DNA of 64,000 nucleotides from Clostridiaceae bacterium (GTDB taxonomy: Bacteria > Bacillota_I > Bacilli_A > Erysipelotrichales > Coprobacillaceae): contig CABJAS010000002.1 in the NCBI GenBank assembly GCA_902363625.1, forward strand, positions 186,001 to 250,000. Direction: 5' to 3'. The stretch's first letter is position 1. Every line of letters starts with the position of its first letter. This document shows positions 33,911 through 42,725 of the stretch, piece after piece. The notes beneath the pieces were generated by a model. The model was not told where the DNA came from, did no database searches, and saw only the letters and a program-made list of their open reading frames with translations. The translations under genes and the position numbers were made by a program.

Positions 33911-34876
33911 TCAACCCTTGTTGATTATCCCATCTAAGATACCAAAAATAGGAAAGACCATCCAACCCGGATGCCATAACCCAAATCCAAATCCTAATAG
34001 AAAGAAGACAATAACTGAGCTTTCTGCGATTGGATAACGTTTATGATGTTTATGAGATACGGTAAAATCACTGTAGCTGTCTGATTCAATGCTTTCACTG
34101 CGTGTCACTAAACGATAAGTGTCTAATTCCATTCCGGCTGTAATGAAAAGATAGACAGAGAATCCTAGCAGAATCATCATGATTCCTGCGCCTAAATTTT
34201 CGTGGTTTAATAATTCTTCCCCTATAATTGTAAAGGCAACCCCGGCTAAGATAGAGAAAACTCCAAAGGCAATCTTTTTAGCGAAACGCGCCTTGATTTC
34301 TGAAAATTCTGCCATGAAATAACTATGATCACTGGCATTCATCACAAAGTCGGGTTTCGGGATCTGGGAGAAGTTGATTCCTGCCAAGATAATCAAACCT
34401 ACTCCAATGCCAATAAAAATCATCATCAGTGCTGCTGCCAGATTTTCCATGAATTCTAATGTGATTGGTAATACTACACTTGCGATTATAATCATAACCC
34501 CTATTCCGATTTTACTGGCAAAGCGATGCCGCAGTTCAATATAATCTTCTACCTCTGTAATATCTGTAAATTCCATTGCTTCTTTTGGTGTCGGACGTAT
34601 TTTTTCATCTTCAAATTCATTCTCACTTGATATAACTGGTTCCACTTCAATCACTTCTGGTACTGTATCCATAATATCATCCTGTGTTTTCACAAGATAA
34701 TCTAATGTGACATCAAATAAATTACTGATTTGAATCAATTTATCTAATTCGGGATATCCATCCCCAGTTTCCCATTTACTTACTGCCTGTCGAGATACGC
34801 CTAACTGATCAGCCAGCTGTTCTTGAGAGAATCCCTTGCTTTTTCTTAAATTCTGTAGTTTTGTCCCAAAATTCAT
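33911..34876 (-). CDS. XRE-family regulator with C-terminal membrane domain
   Basis: A 321-residue protein starting at the ATG at 34876 (MNFGTKLQNLRKSKGFSQEQ), with GAGGTGAG just upstream. Residues about 1-65 are a helix-turn-helix (LADQLGVSRQAVSKWETG). After an acidic linker come about five membrane helices (residues about 120-310) that appear as a repeated pair (FASKIGIGVMIIIASVVLP and FAKKIAFGVFSILAGVAF). It is probably a membrane-anchored autoregulator. Overlapping palindromes upstream at 34932-34958 may be its operator. Confidence 0.85.
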   Translation of the reverse strand: MNFGTKLQNLRKSKGFSQEQLADQLGVSRQAVSKWETGDGYPELDKLIQISNLFDVTLDYLVKTQDDIMDTVPEVIEVEPVISSENEFEDEKIRPTPKEAMEFTDITEVEDYIELRHRFASKIGIGVMIIIASVVLPITLEFMENLAAALMMIFIGIGVGLIILAGINFSQIPKPDFVMNASDHSYFMAEFSEIKARFAKKIAFGVFSILAGVAFTIIGEELLNHENLGAGIMMILLGFSVYLFITAGMELDTYRLVTRSESIESDSYSDFTVSHKHHKRYPIAESSVIVFFLLGFGFGLWHPGWMVFPIFGILDGIINKG

Positions 34877-34931
34877 TCTACTCACCTCTCCTTTATTATA
34901 CAGTCCTGCTGATAAAATACTATCAAGTTCA

Positions 34932-34958
34932 GTTTGCGTTTACGCAACTTAAAGTTGC
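34932..34958. promoter_or_regulatory. Overlapping palindromes upstream of the XRE gene
   Basis: TTGCGTTTACGCAA (34934-34947) and GCAACTTAAAGTTGC (34944-34958) are both perfect inverted repeats that share four bases. No T-run follows, so an operator is more likely than a terminator. Confidence 0.6.
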
Positions 34959-34972
34959 ATCACTGTATTTAA

Positions 34973-35527
34973 CTATTTATTGTATTCAAATTGATTCAAT
35001 AAAAGCTGATAATCTTCCTGTGTTTTTATATTTAATAATGTCAAATCCGTATTGTAATACGTATGCGGTAAAACTTCACATAATTCTGTCATAGAATAAA
35101 GTCTATCATTGATTCGCTGTTCGATGGCAGTCATCGCAGATCTTTTAAATACAGCAACTAAAGGTTCCACTTTGCCGCTGTTTCTTAAAACGATACATTC
35201 TTTTTCTTTGATATTTTCTAACATGGCTTTATAGATAGCAATAGGAAGCATTGGCTTATCACAGGGCATTATACAGTAATAATCGCATTCAGATAGCAAC
35301 ATACATTGATAAATTCCTTCAATTGGTCCAATATTATCTCTTTGATCATAAGTAATCTGATAGCCATTGATTGACTCATTTGCAGATATGTAAATCTCAT
35401 CTGTAATTTCTTTTGCTTTATTAACTATAAAATCAATCATTCGCTGATTGTTGAGCATCAATTCATGTTTGGGATAATTCATACGTGTCGATTTCCCACC
35501 GGCTAATATAATAAATCCTGTTGTCAT
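34973..35527 (-). CDS. MobA-like molybdenum cofactor guanylyltransferase
   Basis: A 184-residue nucleotidyltransferase-fold protein. It begins MTTGFIILAGGKSTRMNYPK, the LAGGxSxRM...K nucleotide-binding signature; GPIEGIYQCM and CIMPCDKPML (metal-binding Asp) follow. In MobA this enzyme attaches GMP to molybdopterin. No molybdoenzyme or cofactor synthesis gene is in the window, so another nucleotidyl transfer is possible. It has a good AGGAGG ribosome site and diverges from the HAD gene. Confidence 0.75.
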   Translation of the reverse strand: MTTGFIILAGGKSTRMNYPKHELMLNNQRMIDFIVNKAKEITDEIYISANESINGYQITYDQRDNIGPIEGIYQCMLLSECDYYCIMPCDKPMLPIAIYKAMLENIKEKECIVLRNSGKVEPLVAVFKRSAMTAIEQRINDRLYSMTELCEVLPHTYYNTDLTLLNIKTQEDYQLLLNQFEYNK

Positions 35528-35636
35528 GTTATGTTCCTCCTATGATAATATATTATCATGGTAATGAAAATAAACAAACGAAAAGTTGTTTTTATTTATA
35601 CTTCATAGTAAAATAAAAGCACTTAGGGGGTTGTTT

Positions 35637-36428
35637 ATGATCAAATTAATAGCGACAGATATGGATGGAACTTTTTTAGATTCTACCAAGAACTTTGATA
35701 TGGAATTTATCAAAACATATCAGCATCTGCGTCAAAAGGGAATAAAATTTGTTATTGCGAGTGGTAATCAGTATCAGCGCTTGTTTCAAAAATTTTTGCC
35801 TATGAGCTTAGATATGGTGTTTATCGCCGAAAACGGAAGCTATATTGCCGAAGGCTCGAATGAACTATATACGAACACTATAAATCCTATAGACGCTAAA
35901 AGGATATGTGAAATCTTTGAGCAGCATCCGGAAGTCTTTATTGTCCTCTGTGGAAAAAAGACGGCTTATATCAAAAATGCTAATAAAGATTATGAAGAGA
36001 TGATTAAGCTCCATTATTGTGCATTTCAATTTGTGGATGCATTTGATTCTCTTTATGATGAGGATATCTTAAAGATAGCGGTTTACGATCCTAATGCAGA
36101 TATTAAACTGTTTTTAGAGAAGATCAAGGATCAGCTGCCGGAGAGTGTAAAAGTTGTTACTTCCGGAAATATGTGGATGGATATTCAAAATAAAAGCATT
36201 AATAAAGGAATTGCAATGAAATATTTGCAGGATTTATACCAAATTAAACCCGAAGAATGCATGGCTTTTGGTGATCAAATGAATGATTATGAATTGCTTT
36301 TGAGTGTGAAATACGGCTTTGCAATGGAGAATGCCGTTGATCCTATTAAAGACATTGCTTATGATGTATGCCTCGATAATGAAAATCAAGGTGTAATCAA
36401 GAAGATTAATGAGTATTTAGGTATTTAA
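35637..36428 (+). CDS. HAD-superfamily phosphatase, Cof type
   Basis: A 263-residue hydrolase. I start at the ATG at 35637 (MIKLIATDMDGTFLDSTKNF) with AGGGGG upstream; the frame to 35586 reads through the promoter. Motif I DMDGTFLD, motif II VIASGNQ, motif III lysine in NKGIAMK and motif IV FGDQMNDYELL are all visible. The Cof-type cap is present (length matches). Substrates of this group are sugar or nucleotide phosphates and flavins; the specific one is unknown. It is followed 1 bp later by a GNAT gene. Confidence 0.9.
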   Translation: MIKLIATDMDGTFLDSTKNFDMEFIKTYQHLRQKGIKFVIASGNQYQRLFQKFLPMSLDMVFIAENGSYIAEGSNELYTNTINPIDAKRICEIFEQHPEVFIVLCGKKTAYIKNANKDYEEMIKLHYCAFQFVDAFDSLYDEDILKIAVYDPNADIKLFLEKIKDQLPESVKVVTSGNMWMDIQNKSINKGIAMKYLQDLYQIKPEECMAFGDQMNDYELLLSVKYGFAMENAVDPIKDIAYDVCLDNENQGVIKKINEYLGI

Positions 36429-36429
36429 T

Positions 36430-37002
36430 ATGGAACTTCAATTATTAGATACGAAAGTGATTGAATTTATCTTTCATCATCATATCGTCAAGGATTTTCC
36501 TACTGCGGAGACACGTCCGTTAAAGAATATGCTTCAGCTTTATCATTCACAGCATTATAGAGGCTATGGCTTATATGACCATGATGAATTATTAGGCTAT
36601 GCTTTCTTTGCCGGAGATCAAACTCAGCAGGTGTTATTATTAGATTACTTCGCTATTGTTGAAAACAAACGCAGTTTTGGCTATGGCAGTCAGTTTCTTC
36701 AATTACTGAAAAAACAAATGCAGGGAAATTTAATCATCGCTGAAGTAGAAAGTGTAGAGAGTACAAAGAATAGTGAAGAAAGACAGCTCCGTCACAGACG
36801 TATTCAGTTTTACTTAAGAAACAGCTTTACAAAAAGTTCATTGAACTGCCGCTTGTTTGGTGTAGACTATTCCCTTCTTTATTTATTCGATCAGCAAGTT
36901 GATGATAATGCCCTTTATGAATATATCAAAGCATTATATCATTCCATCTTTAATCCTATTATTTATAAATTATTTGTGAAATTAAAAAGAGGCGTAAAAT
37001 AG
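36430..37002 (+). CDS. GNAT-family N-acetyltransferase
   Basis: A 190-residue protein with the GNAT fold. LLLDYFAIVENKRSFGYGSQFLQ is quoted as its key region: the segment FGYGSQFL corresponds to the acetyl-CoA P-loop (Q/RxxGxG/A). It lies 1 bp after the HAD gene, so the two probably form an operon. The acceptor is unknown. Confidence 0.78.
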   Translation: MELQLLDTKVIEFIFHHHIVKDFPTAETRPLKNMLQLYHSQHYRGYGLYDHDELLGYAFFAGDQTQQVLLLDYFAIVENKRSFGYGSQFLQLLKKQMQGNLIIAEVESVESTKNSEERQLRHRRIQFYLRNSFTKSSLNCRLFGVDYSLLYLFDQQVDDNALYEYIKALYHSIFNPIIYKLFVKLKRGVK

Positions 37003-37014
37003 CGCCCCTTTTCA
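36987..37014. terminator. Terminator between convergent genes
   Basis: AAGAGGCG and CGCCCCTT pair with one mismatch around an 8-nt loop, followed by TTTT. It serves the GNAT gene and perhaps the permease on the other strand. Confidence 0.7.
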
Positions 37015-37015
37015 T

Positions 37016-37975
37016 TTATCGTTTTGCCTTATCGTAAGGTTCACCTGCCGCTCTTGGACCGGTTGAATTCTTAGATGTAAATGTCAGCAGCAATAATGTT
37101 GCGACATAAGGTAATAATTTAAATACAATATTAGGAATTCCTAAACTTAATAAGAATGGGATTCCGGAATAAGCATTGGCAATCGTTTTGGTAAATCCAA
37201 AGAAGAATGCCGCTACTCCGATTTTCCATGGTGTCCATTGTCCAAAGATCAATACTGCTAAAGCTAAGAAACCGTAACCACTGACATTGCTTGCATATTC
37301 TGTACTGATTGGAATAATATAGATTAATCCACCTAATCCGGCTAACAGTCCGGAAATAAAGACACCGGCATATCTTATTTTATAAACATTGATTCCAGCC
37401 GCATCGACTGCTTGCGGGTTTTCTCCGCTGGCTCTTAATCTTAGTCCGAATCTTGTCTTATATAAGATGAAAGAAGCTAAGAATAAGATTCCAATCCCTA
37501 AATACGTTGTAATATAGGCTTGTTTAAACAAGAGATCCCCGATAACCGGAATTTTTGATAAAATAGGAACTTCTGTGATTCTAAACTGATTTTCAAAACG
37601 AATGTTCTGTGTCGTTTGAACCATCTTTGCGATAAAGATTCCTAAAGCAGGGGCAAACAGGTTTAATGCTGTCCCACTGATGGTTTGATCAGCCTTCATA
37701 TTGATGGAGGCAAAGGCATGCAGTAAGGAAAAGAGTCCACCGCTCAAGGCTGCAATGATCAATGCGATAATCAATAAGCTTTGTCCTGAAAGAACACCGT
37801 TTTGCTGCATAATATTAATAAAGAAAATACTGGTGAAAGCACCAAAGATCATGATCCCTTCCAAAGCGATATTAACTACTCCGCTTCGTTCAGAGAACAT
37901 TCCTCCAACAGCGACAACTAATAGAGGAATCGAAAATAATAAGGTTTGTCTAAATAAGAAATAGATAATATCCAT
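37016..37975 (-). CDS. Nucleoside ABC importer permease 2 (NupQ/BmpC-like)
   Basis: A 319-residue permease of the branched-chain/BPD transporter family with about eight helices and the typical segments VNIALEGIMIFGAF and TRFGLRLRASGENPQAVDAAGI (coupling helix region, quoted in part). It ends the operon SBP-ATPase-permease-permease. Its start overlaps the first permease's stop by one base (TAATG). Relatives import guanosine and other nucleosides. Confidence 0.88.
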   Translation of the reverse strand: MDIIYFLFRQTLLFSIPLLVVAVGGMFSERSGVVNIALEGIMIFGAFTSIFFINIMQQNGVLSGQSLLIIALIIAALSGGLFSLLHAFASINMKADQTISGTALNLFAPALGIFIAKMVQTTQNIRFENQFRITEVPILSKIPVIGDLLFKQAYITTYLGIGILFLASFILYKTRFGLRLRASGENPQAVDAAGINVYKIRYAGVFISGLLAGLGGLIYIIPISTEYASNVSGYGFLALAVLIFGQWTPWKIGVAAFFFGFTKTIANAYSGIPFLLSLGIPNIVFKLLPYVATLLLLTFTSKNSTGPRAAGEPYDKAKR

Positions 37976-39051
37976 TATTCTTTACCTCCTACTAGTTTTC
38001 TGCTTCTTCGTCTATTCATGATTTGTTTGATAACTAATGCAAACGAACTGAAATAAATGATTGAAGCAATGATAATATCAATTATTTCAACGGCAATATT
38101 ACATGACTGCATGTAGTTTCCGCCTACATTGATATATGAAATAAATAAAGATGAGGCAACAACACCCAATGGATTGCTGAAACCTAATAAGGCAACCGGT
38201 ATACCGTTAAATCCTTCCGGTGCCAGTGTTTCTACAATCGCTAATGTTTTCCCGGTTCCGGCTAGATAAGTCAACGCTCCGCCTACTCCGGCAAAGAATC
38301 CGGAAATAGCCATAGATAAGATAATACATTTCTTTTCACTCATACCGGCATAGCGGCTTCCGTCAGGATTATATCCACAGGCTTTCAATTCAAACCCAAA
38401 GGTTGTCTTATTTAAAATAATATACGCTAAGATACATAGTCCTACAGCGATAAAAAAGCCAATATTGACACTTGCACCATTAAATAATTTATCTAGTCCT
38501 AATCTAGGCAATGCTTTTTCTAAAGGAACAGAGTAAGATTCTGCGCCGGCAGCATTGTAGATTGTTGATTTTACTAATTCGATGACAGCTAACATCCCAA
38601 TATAGTTCATCATAATACATGAAATAACAACGTTTACATTTTTAAAGGCTTTTAAGATTCCCGGAATAACTGCCCAAATCGCACCGGCAATCCCAGCTCC
38701 CAATACTGCTGCAATCCATAACATTGAATTAGGAATAAATGTACATTTCAATGAAATAAAGACAGCGGTAAATGCTCCCACAATGAATTGTCCCGGTGTT
38801 CCGATATTAAAGAGTCCACATTTGAATGCAAAAGCAACAGACAGACCGGTCATCATAATCGGCGTTGAATTATAGAGCACGAGACCTAAACTTTTAATTC
38901 CGCGATAAAATCCACCTTGCAGCAGGATTGAAAATGCACGAACAGCTTGATTCGGATTGGCGATAAAGATAATAATCAAACCAAACAGCAGACCTAAACA
39001 GATAGCAAAAATCGAAGAAATAAATGAGTTTAACGCTTCTTTATTTTTCAT
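37975..39051 (-). CDS. Nucleoside ABC importer permease 1 (NupP/BmpB-like)
   Basis: A 358-residue permease with about ten helices. I start at the ATG at 39051 (MKNKEALNSFISSIFAICLG), after GAGG, overlapping the ATPase stop by 11 bp; the GTG at 39060 lies too close to that site. The segments FNIGTPGQFIVGAFTA and FGFELKACGYNPDGSRYAGM are typical. It pairs with the second permease to form the membrane channel. Confidence 0.88.
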   Translation of the reverse strand: MKNKEALNSFISSIFAICLGLLFGLIIIFIANPNQAVRAFSILLQGGFYRGIKSLGLVLYNSTPIMMTGLSVAFAFKCGLFNIGTPGQFIVGAFTAVFISLKCTFIPNSMLWIAAVLGAGIAGAIWAVIPGILKAFKNVNVVISCIMMNYIGMLAVIELVKSTIYNAAGAESYSVPLEKALPRLGLDKLFNGASVNIGFFIAVGLCILAYIILNKTTFGFELKACGYNPDGSRYAGMSEKKCIILSMAISGFFAGVGGALTYLAGTGKTLAIVETLAPEGFNGIPVALLGFSNPLGVVASSLFISYINVGGNYMQSCNIAVEIIDIIIASIIYFSSFALVIKQIMNRRRSRKLVGGKE

Positions 39052-40573
39052 ATCCTGCACCTCGCTTTGATCCGGCCATATAAAGACCTAATTCTTGTTC
39101 TGTAGTTGTTGTCGGATCAAGATCAGCAACGATCTCACCTTCGTACATAACTAAGATACGATCACTGACATTCATCACTTCATCTAATTCCAATGATACA
39201 AGCAATACCGCTTTTCCGGCATTTCGTTGTTCAACTAACTGCTTATGAATATATTCGATTGCCCCAACATCTAAGCCACGTGTTGGCTGAACAGCAATCA
39301 ATAAATCTGAATTACTGTCAATTTCTCTGGCAATAATCGCCTTTTGCTGATTTCCTCCGGACATACCGCGAACTATTGATTTTTCCTGCTGTCCTGAACG
39401 AATATCAAACTTTTCGATTAAACGTTTAGCGTCTTCATTCATCACATCAAACTTAATAAAGCCTAAATGCTGATGCTTTTGATCAAAGTAATTTTTAAGA
39501 ATTAAGTTTTGTGCCAATGTATAATCAAGGATTAATCCATGCTTATGACGATCTTCAGGAATATGAGCCATTCCCGCTAAACTGCGTTCACGAATTCCCA
39601 TATGGGTAATCTCTTTATTATTTAAAGTAATTTTCCCTTGATGGATTGGCATCATTCCTGACAAAGCGTAAACTAATTCTGATTGACCATTGCCGTCAAT
39701 TCCGGCGATACAGACGATTTCTCCGCCTTTAACATTGAAACTGACATTATGTACCAATTCTTTATGCGCATGTTTTGGTTTTACTGTCAATCCCTCTACA
39801 TTTAAAATCACATCTTTTAAATGCTGTTCACCCTTTTCAACAACGAAGTTTACCTTACGTCCGACCATCATTTCTGACATCTGTTCAGTTGTTACAGCCT
39901 GCACATTGACGGTATCAATATATTTTCCTTTTCTTAACACAGTGCAGCGATCGGCTACCGCTTTAATCTCGTTTAATTTATGGGTAATGAAAATAATTGA
40001 TTTTCCTTCTTTGATCAAATTTTTCATGATATGCATTAATTCTTCAATTTCCTGCGGAGTTAATACTGCCGTCGGTTCATCAAAAATCAATACTTCATTT
40101 TCACGATAAAGCATTTTTAAGATTTCAACACGCTGCTGCATCCCTACTGTGATATCACTGATTAACGCATCAGGATCGACATTTAAATGATACTGCTTAG
40201 ACAGTTCCAACAATTTTTTTCGTGCTTTATCTTTCTTTAACAGTCCTTTGCTTGTTTCTTCTACACCTAAAATAATATTTTCTAAAACGGTAAAATTATG
40301 TACTAATTTAAAATGCTGGTGAACCATTCCGATTGCATAGCGGTTAGCATCGTTTGGATCACTTATTTTAACTGCTTTTCCATTAATTTTGATTTCACCC
40401 TGATCTGGTTGATATAAGCCGAAAAGAATACTCATTAAAGTAGATTTACCGGCTCCGTTTTCTCCCAGCAAAGCGTGAATCTCGCCCTTTTTTAACTGTA
40501 AGGTGATATTGTCATTCGCTCGAATACCGGGGAAATCTTTGGTAATATTCAACATCTCAATCGCATATTCCAT
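39041..40573 (-). CDS. Nucleoside ABC importer ATPase (NupO-like)
   Basis: A 510-residue protein with two ATPase domains, like sugar and nucleoside importers. The first has Walker A GENGAGKSTLM, the signature VGMQQRVEILKML and Walker B VLIFDEPTAVL. The second has the degenerate Walker A GIDGNGQSELV and the signature RGMSGGNQQKAIIARE. It follows the binding protein after a short gap containing a hairpin. Confidence 0.92.
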   Translation of the reverse strand: MEYAIEMLNITKDFPGIRANDNITLQLKKGEIHALLGENGAGKSTLMSILFGLYQPDQGEIKINGKAVKISDPNDANRYAIGMVHQHFKLVHNFTVLENIILGVEETSKGLLKKDKARKKLLELSKQYHLNVDPDALISDITVGMQQRVEILKMLYRENEVLIFDEPTAVLTPQEIEELMHIMKNLIKEGKSIIFITHKLNEIKAVADRCTVLRKGKYIDTVNVQAVTTEQMSEMMVGRKVNFVVEKGEQHLKDVILNVEGLTVKPKHAHKELVHNVSFNVKGGEIVCIAGIDGNGQSELVYALSGMMPIHQGKITLNNKEITHMGIRERSLAGMAHIPEDRHKHGLILDYTLAQNLILKNYFDQKHQHLGFIKFDVMNEDAKRLIEKFDIRSGQQEKSIVRGMSGGNQQKAIIAREIDSNSDLLIAVQPTRGLDVGAIEYIHKQLVEQRNAGKAVLLVSLELDEVMNVSDRILVMYEGEIVADLDPTTTTEQELGLYMAGSKRGAGYEK

Positions 40574-40608
40574 GTCATCACTTCCTTTACATTATTATTA
40601 TACACGAA

Positions 40609-40638
40609 AAAACGAGCGATTTTATCTCAACTCGTTTT
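40609..40638 (-). terminator. Hairpin between binding protein and ATPase genes
   Basis: AAAACGAG and CTCGTTTT pair across a 14-nt loop with a T-run on the minus strand. It is probably a partial terminator or RNA-end stabiliser that raises binding-protein levels over the transporter. Confidence 0.65.
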
Positions 40639-40646
40639 ATTCTTCA

Positions 40647-41708
40647 TTATTTGCTTACATCCATCACTGTAACAAATTCATTATTTAAAGTTGTTGGATC
40701 TGTTCCAACTTCTTCATCATTAAGGATTTTAACTTCACCAGATTTAACTTTTTCAAATATTGCTTCATAATCTGCTTTTGTAAATTGTTTAAATCTTGAG
40801 AAATCATCTGGTAATCCAACATATCCACCGGCAGCTGTTAAAGTATCCACTTTACCACCTTCAAAAGTAGGATTGTCAGCAAAGATTTTTCCTAATTGGT
40901 CATATACAGTGTTGTAAACACCTTTCATAGCTGAAGTAATTACTGTTTCTGATGCATCTTTTTGGTCTGAGTCAACTCCGATAGATTTAGCATTTGCTTC
41001 CTGAGCAGCTGAGAATACTGAAAGACAGATTGATCCACCGCAAGCGAAGATAACTTCTGTTCCATCTTGATACCAAGCTGAAGATAATGTTTTTATTTCA
41101 GGTGATTCATTAAATGATCCTGTGTAGTTATATTTAATTTCAACTTGAACATTCATTTCTTTCGCAGCATCGCTGGCACCTTGAATAAATCCATAACCGA
41201 AACGAATAACTGCCGGTAATTTCATACCACCCATGAAACCTAATTTTGTATACCCATCTTTAACTGCCGCATAACCAGCTAAGTATCCCGGTTCTTGTTC
41301 AGCGTATAAAGCAGCATATACATTGCTTTCAATTTTGTCACCACTTGGTGTTGCATCAATCATAATAAATTTTACATCCGGATACTGTGATTGTTTTTCC
41401 TGCATTGCATCTGAAAATTTATATCCAGGTGTTACGATAACTTTTGCTCCGTTATCTACTGCTTCATCAATTGAATCACTGTACCCTGCTGTATCGAAGT
41501 TTGCTGGTTTATAATATTTCTTAGTCAGCTTATTTTCATCAGCAAATTTTTCCACGGCTTCCCAAGCACTTTGGTTAAATGACTTATCATTAATATTTCC
41601 GGCATCTGTAATCAAGGCAATTTCATATCCACTCTTTGAATCACCACCTGATCCACAACCCGTTAATACTAGCGATAAAGCAAGTAAAGACGCTAATAAT
41701 TTTTTCAT
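40647..41708 (-). CDS. BMP-family nucleoside-binding lipoprotein (NupN-like)
   Basis: A 353-residue secreted lipoprotein. The start is the ATG at 41708 (MKKLLASLLALSLVLTGCGS) after GGAGG. The lipobox LTGC places the lipidated cysteine near residue 18, so the protein is tethered outside the membrane. IALITDAGNINDKSFNQSAW is the BMP-family signature for purine-nucleoside binding. It is the first gene of the importer operon. Confidence 0.93.
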   Translation of the reverse strand: MKKLLASLLALSLVLTGCGSGGDSKSGYEIALITDAGNINDKSFNQSAWEAVEKFADENKLTKKYYKPANFDTAGYSDSIDEAVDNGAKVIVTPGYKFSDAMQEKQSQYPDVKFIMIDATPSGDKIESNVYAALYAEQEPGYLAGYAAVKDGYTKLGFMGGMKLPAVIRFGYGFIQGASDAAKEMNVQVEIKYNYTGSFNESPEIKTLSSAWYQDGTEVIFACGGSICLSVFSAAQEANAKSIGVDSDQKDASETVITSAMKGVYNTVYDQLGKIFADNPTFEGGKVDTLTAAGGYVGLPDDFSRFKQFTKADYEAIFEKVKSGEVKILNDEEVGTDPTTLNNEFVTVMDVSK

Positions 41709-41774
41709 CAACTATTTCCTCCTTTTTCTTTTATCCATCTAAATGTTAGCATTAATCTGTCGAAAATTAAAGTA

Positions 41775-41804
41775 ATTTTAACGATAATTTAACATAAATT
41801 TCAA
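41775..41804 (-). promoter_or_regulatory. Promoter of the nucleoside importer operon
   Basis: On the minus strand TTGAAA (41799-41804), an 18-bp spacer and TAAAAT (41775-41780) lie about 70 bp before the lipoprotein start. Confidence 0.55.
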
Positions 41805-41897
41805 AAGTTAAAATATTTTGTATACAATCTAAATTATTTCGGAATAGACGTAATTTTTTACTTATAATAAATTATTTTTAAGTATTGTAAACACAAA

Positions 41898-41924
41898 AAA
41901 ATGGATAAGCTTCCTATCCATTTT
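41898..41924 (-). terminator. Terminator after the ABC exporter pair
   Basis: ATGGATA and TATCCAT pair around a 7-nt loop. On the minus strand the second arm runs into seven Ts. Confidence 0.85.
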
Positions 41925-41942
41925 AGTATTTATCAATTTAAC

Positions 41943-42725
41943 TTAATTATTCTTAAAGAACATCTTTATATAATCACCTGCATTAATATTTACAATTTCA
42001 TTAAAATAATCCTGCTGTGATTTGTTTTTTCTTTCCAGTATTTTTTGTATTTTACCATCATGTACATAGACTAAACGTTTTGAATAACTGGCAATCATTG
42101 GATCATGGGTAACGATCAGCAATGTTTTTCCTTCTTCATTCAATTGTTTAAAAATAGACATTAATTCATGTGAATTTTTGCTATCCAAATTTCCTGTCGG
42201 TTCATCGGCAACAATTAGTTTTGGTGAAGTGATCAAAGCACGGCAAATTGAAATACGCTGTCTTTCTCCACCTGAACAATGGTCTGTACTATGGGATAAT
42301 AAATGCGAAATATTTAATTTTTCAGCTATTTCTTTGACTTTTTGATCAATTATATTTGGATCTACTTTCGCTAAAATTAAAGGTGCTGCGATATTATCAT
42401 ATACATTCATACTGTCAATCAAATTGTTTGACTGAAATACATAACCGAGGTTTTCATAACGGTATTCAGAAATAACACGACTGGTCATTGCCAGAACATT
42501 TTCTCCATTGATAAAAACTTTACCGGAAGTGGGTTTATCCAATGTTGACAAACAGTTGATCAGTGTTGTTTTTCCGGAACCGCTGGGACCCATAATACAC
42601 ACAAAGTCTTCTTCATCAATCGCTAAATTAATATGATCTAATGCAATCGTTTCATCAGACATTCCCTGATTATAAATTTTGGTTAAATTTTCTGCTTCTA
42701 AAATATAATCTTTTATAAATTTCAT
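41943..42725 (-). CDS. ABC transporter ATPase (MacB/BceA-like)
   Basis: A 260-residue ATPase with Walker A GPSGSGKTTLI, signature CSGGERQRISICRAL, Walker B LIVADEPTGNLDS and the switch His in IVTHDP. It follows the permease with its start overlapping the permease stop. Together they form a two-gene exporter of the FtsX/MacB class. No kinase or regulator is adjacent, so the substrate is unknown. Confidence 0.9.
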   Translation of the reverse strand: MKFIKDYILEAENLTKIYNQGMSDETIALDHINLAIDEEDFVCIMGPSGSGKTTLINCLSTLDKPTSGKVFINGENVLAMTSRVISEYRYENLGYVFQSNNLIDSMNVYDNIAAPLILAKVDPNIIDQKVKEIAEKLNISHLLSHSTDHCSGGERQRISICRALITSPKLIVADEPTGNLDSKNSHELMSIFKQLNEEGKTLLIVTHDPMIASYSKRLVYVHDGKIQKILERKNKSQQDYFNEIVNINAGDYIKMFFKNN

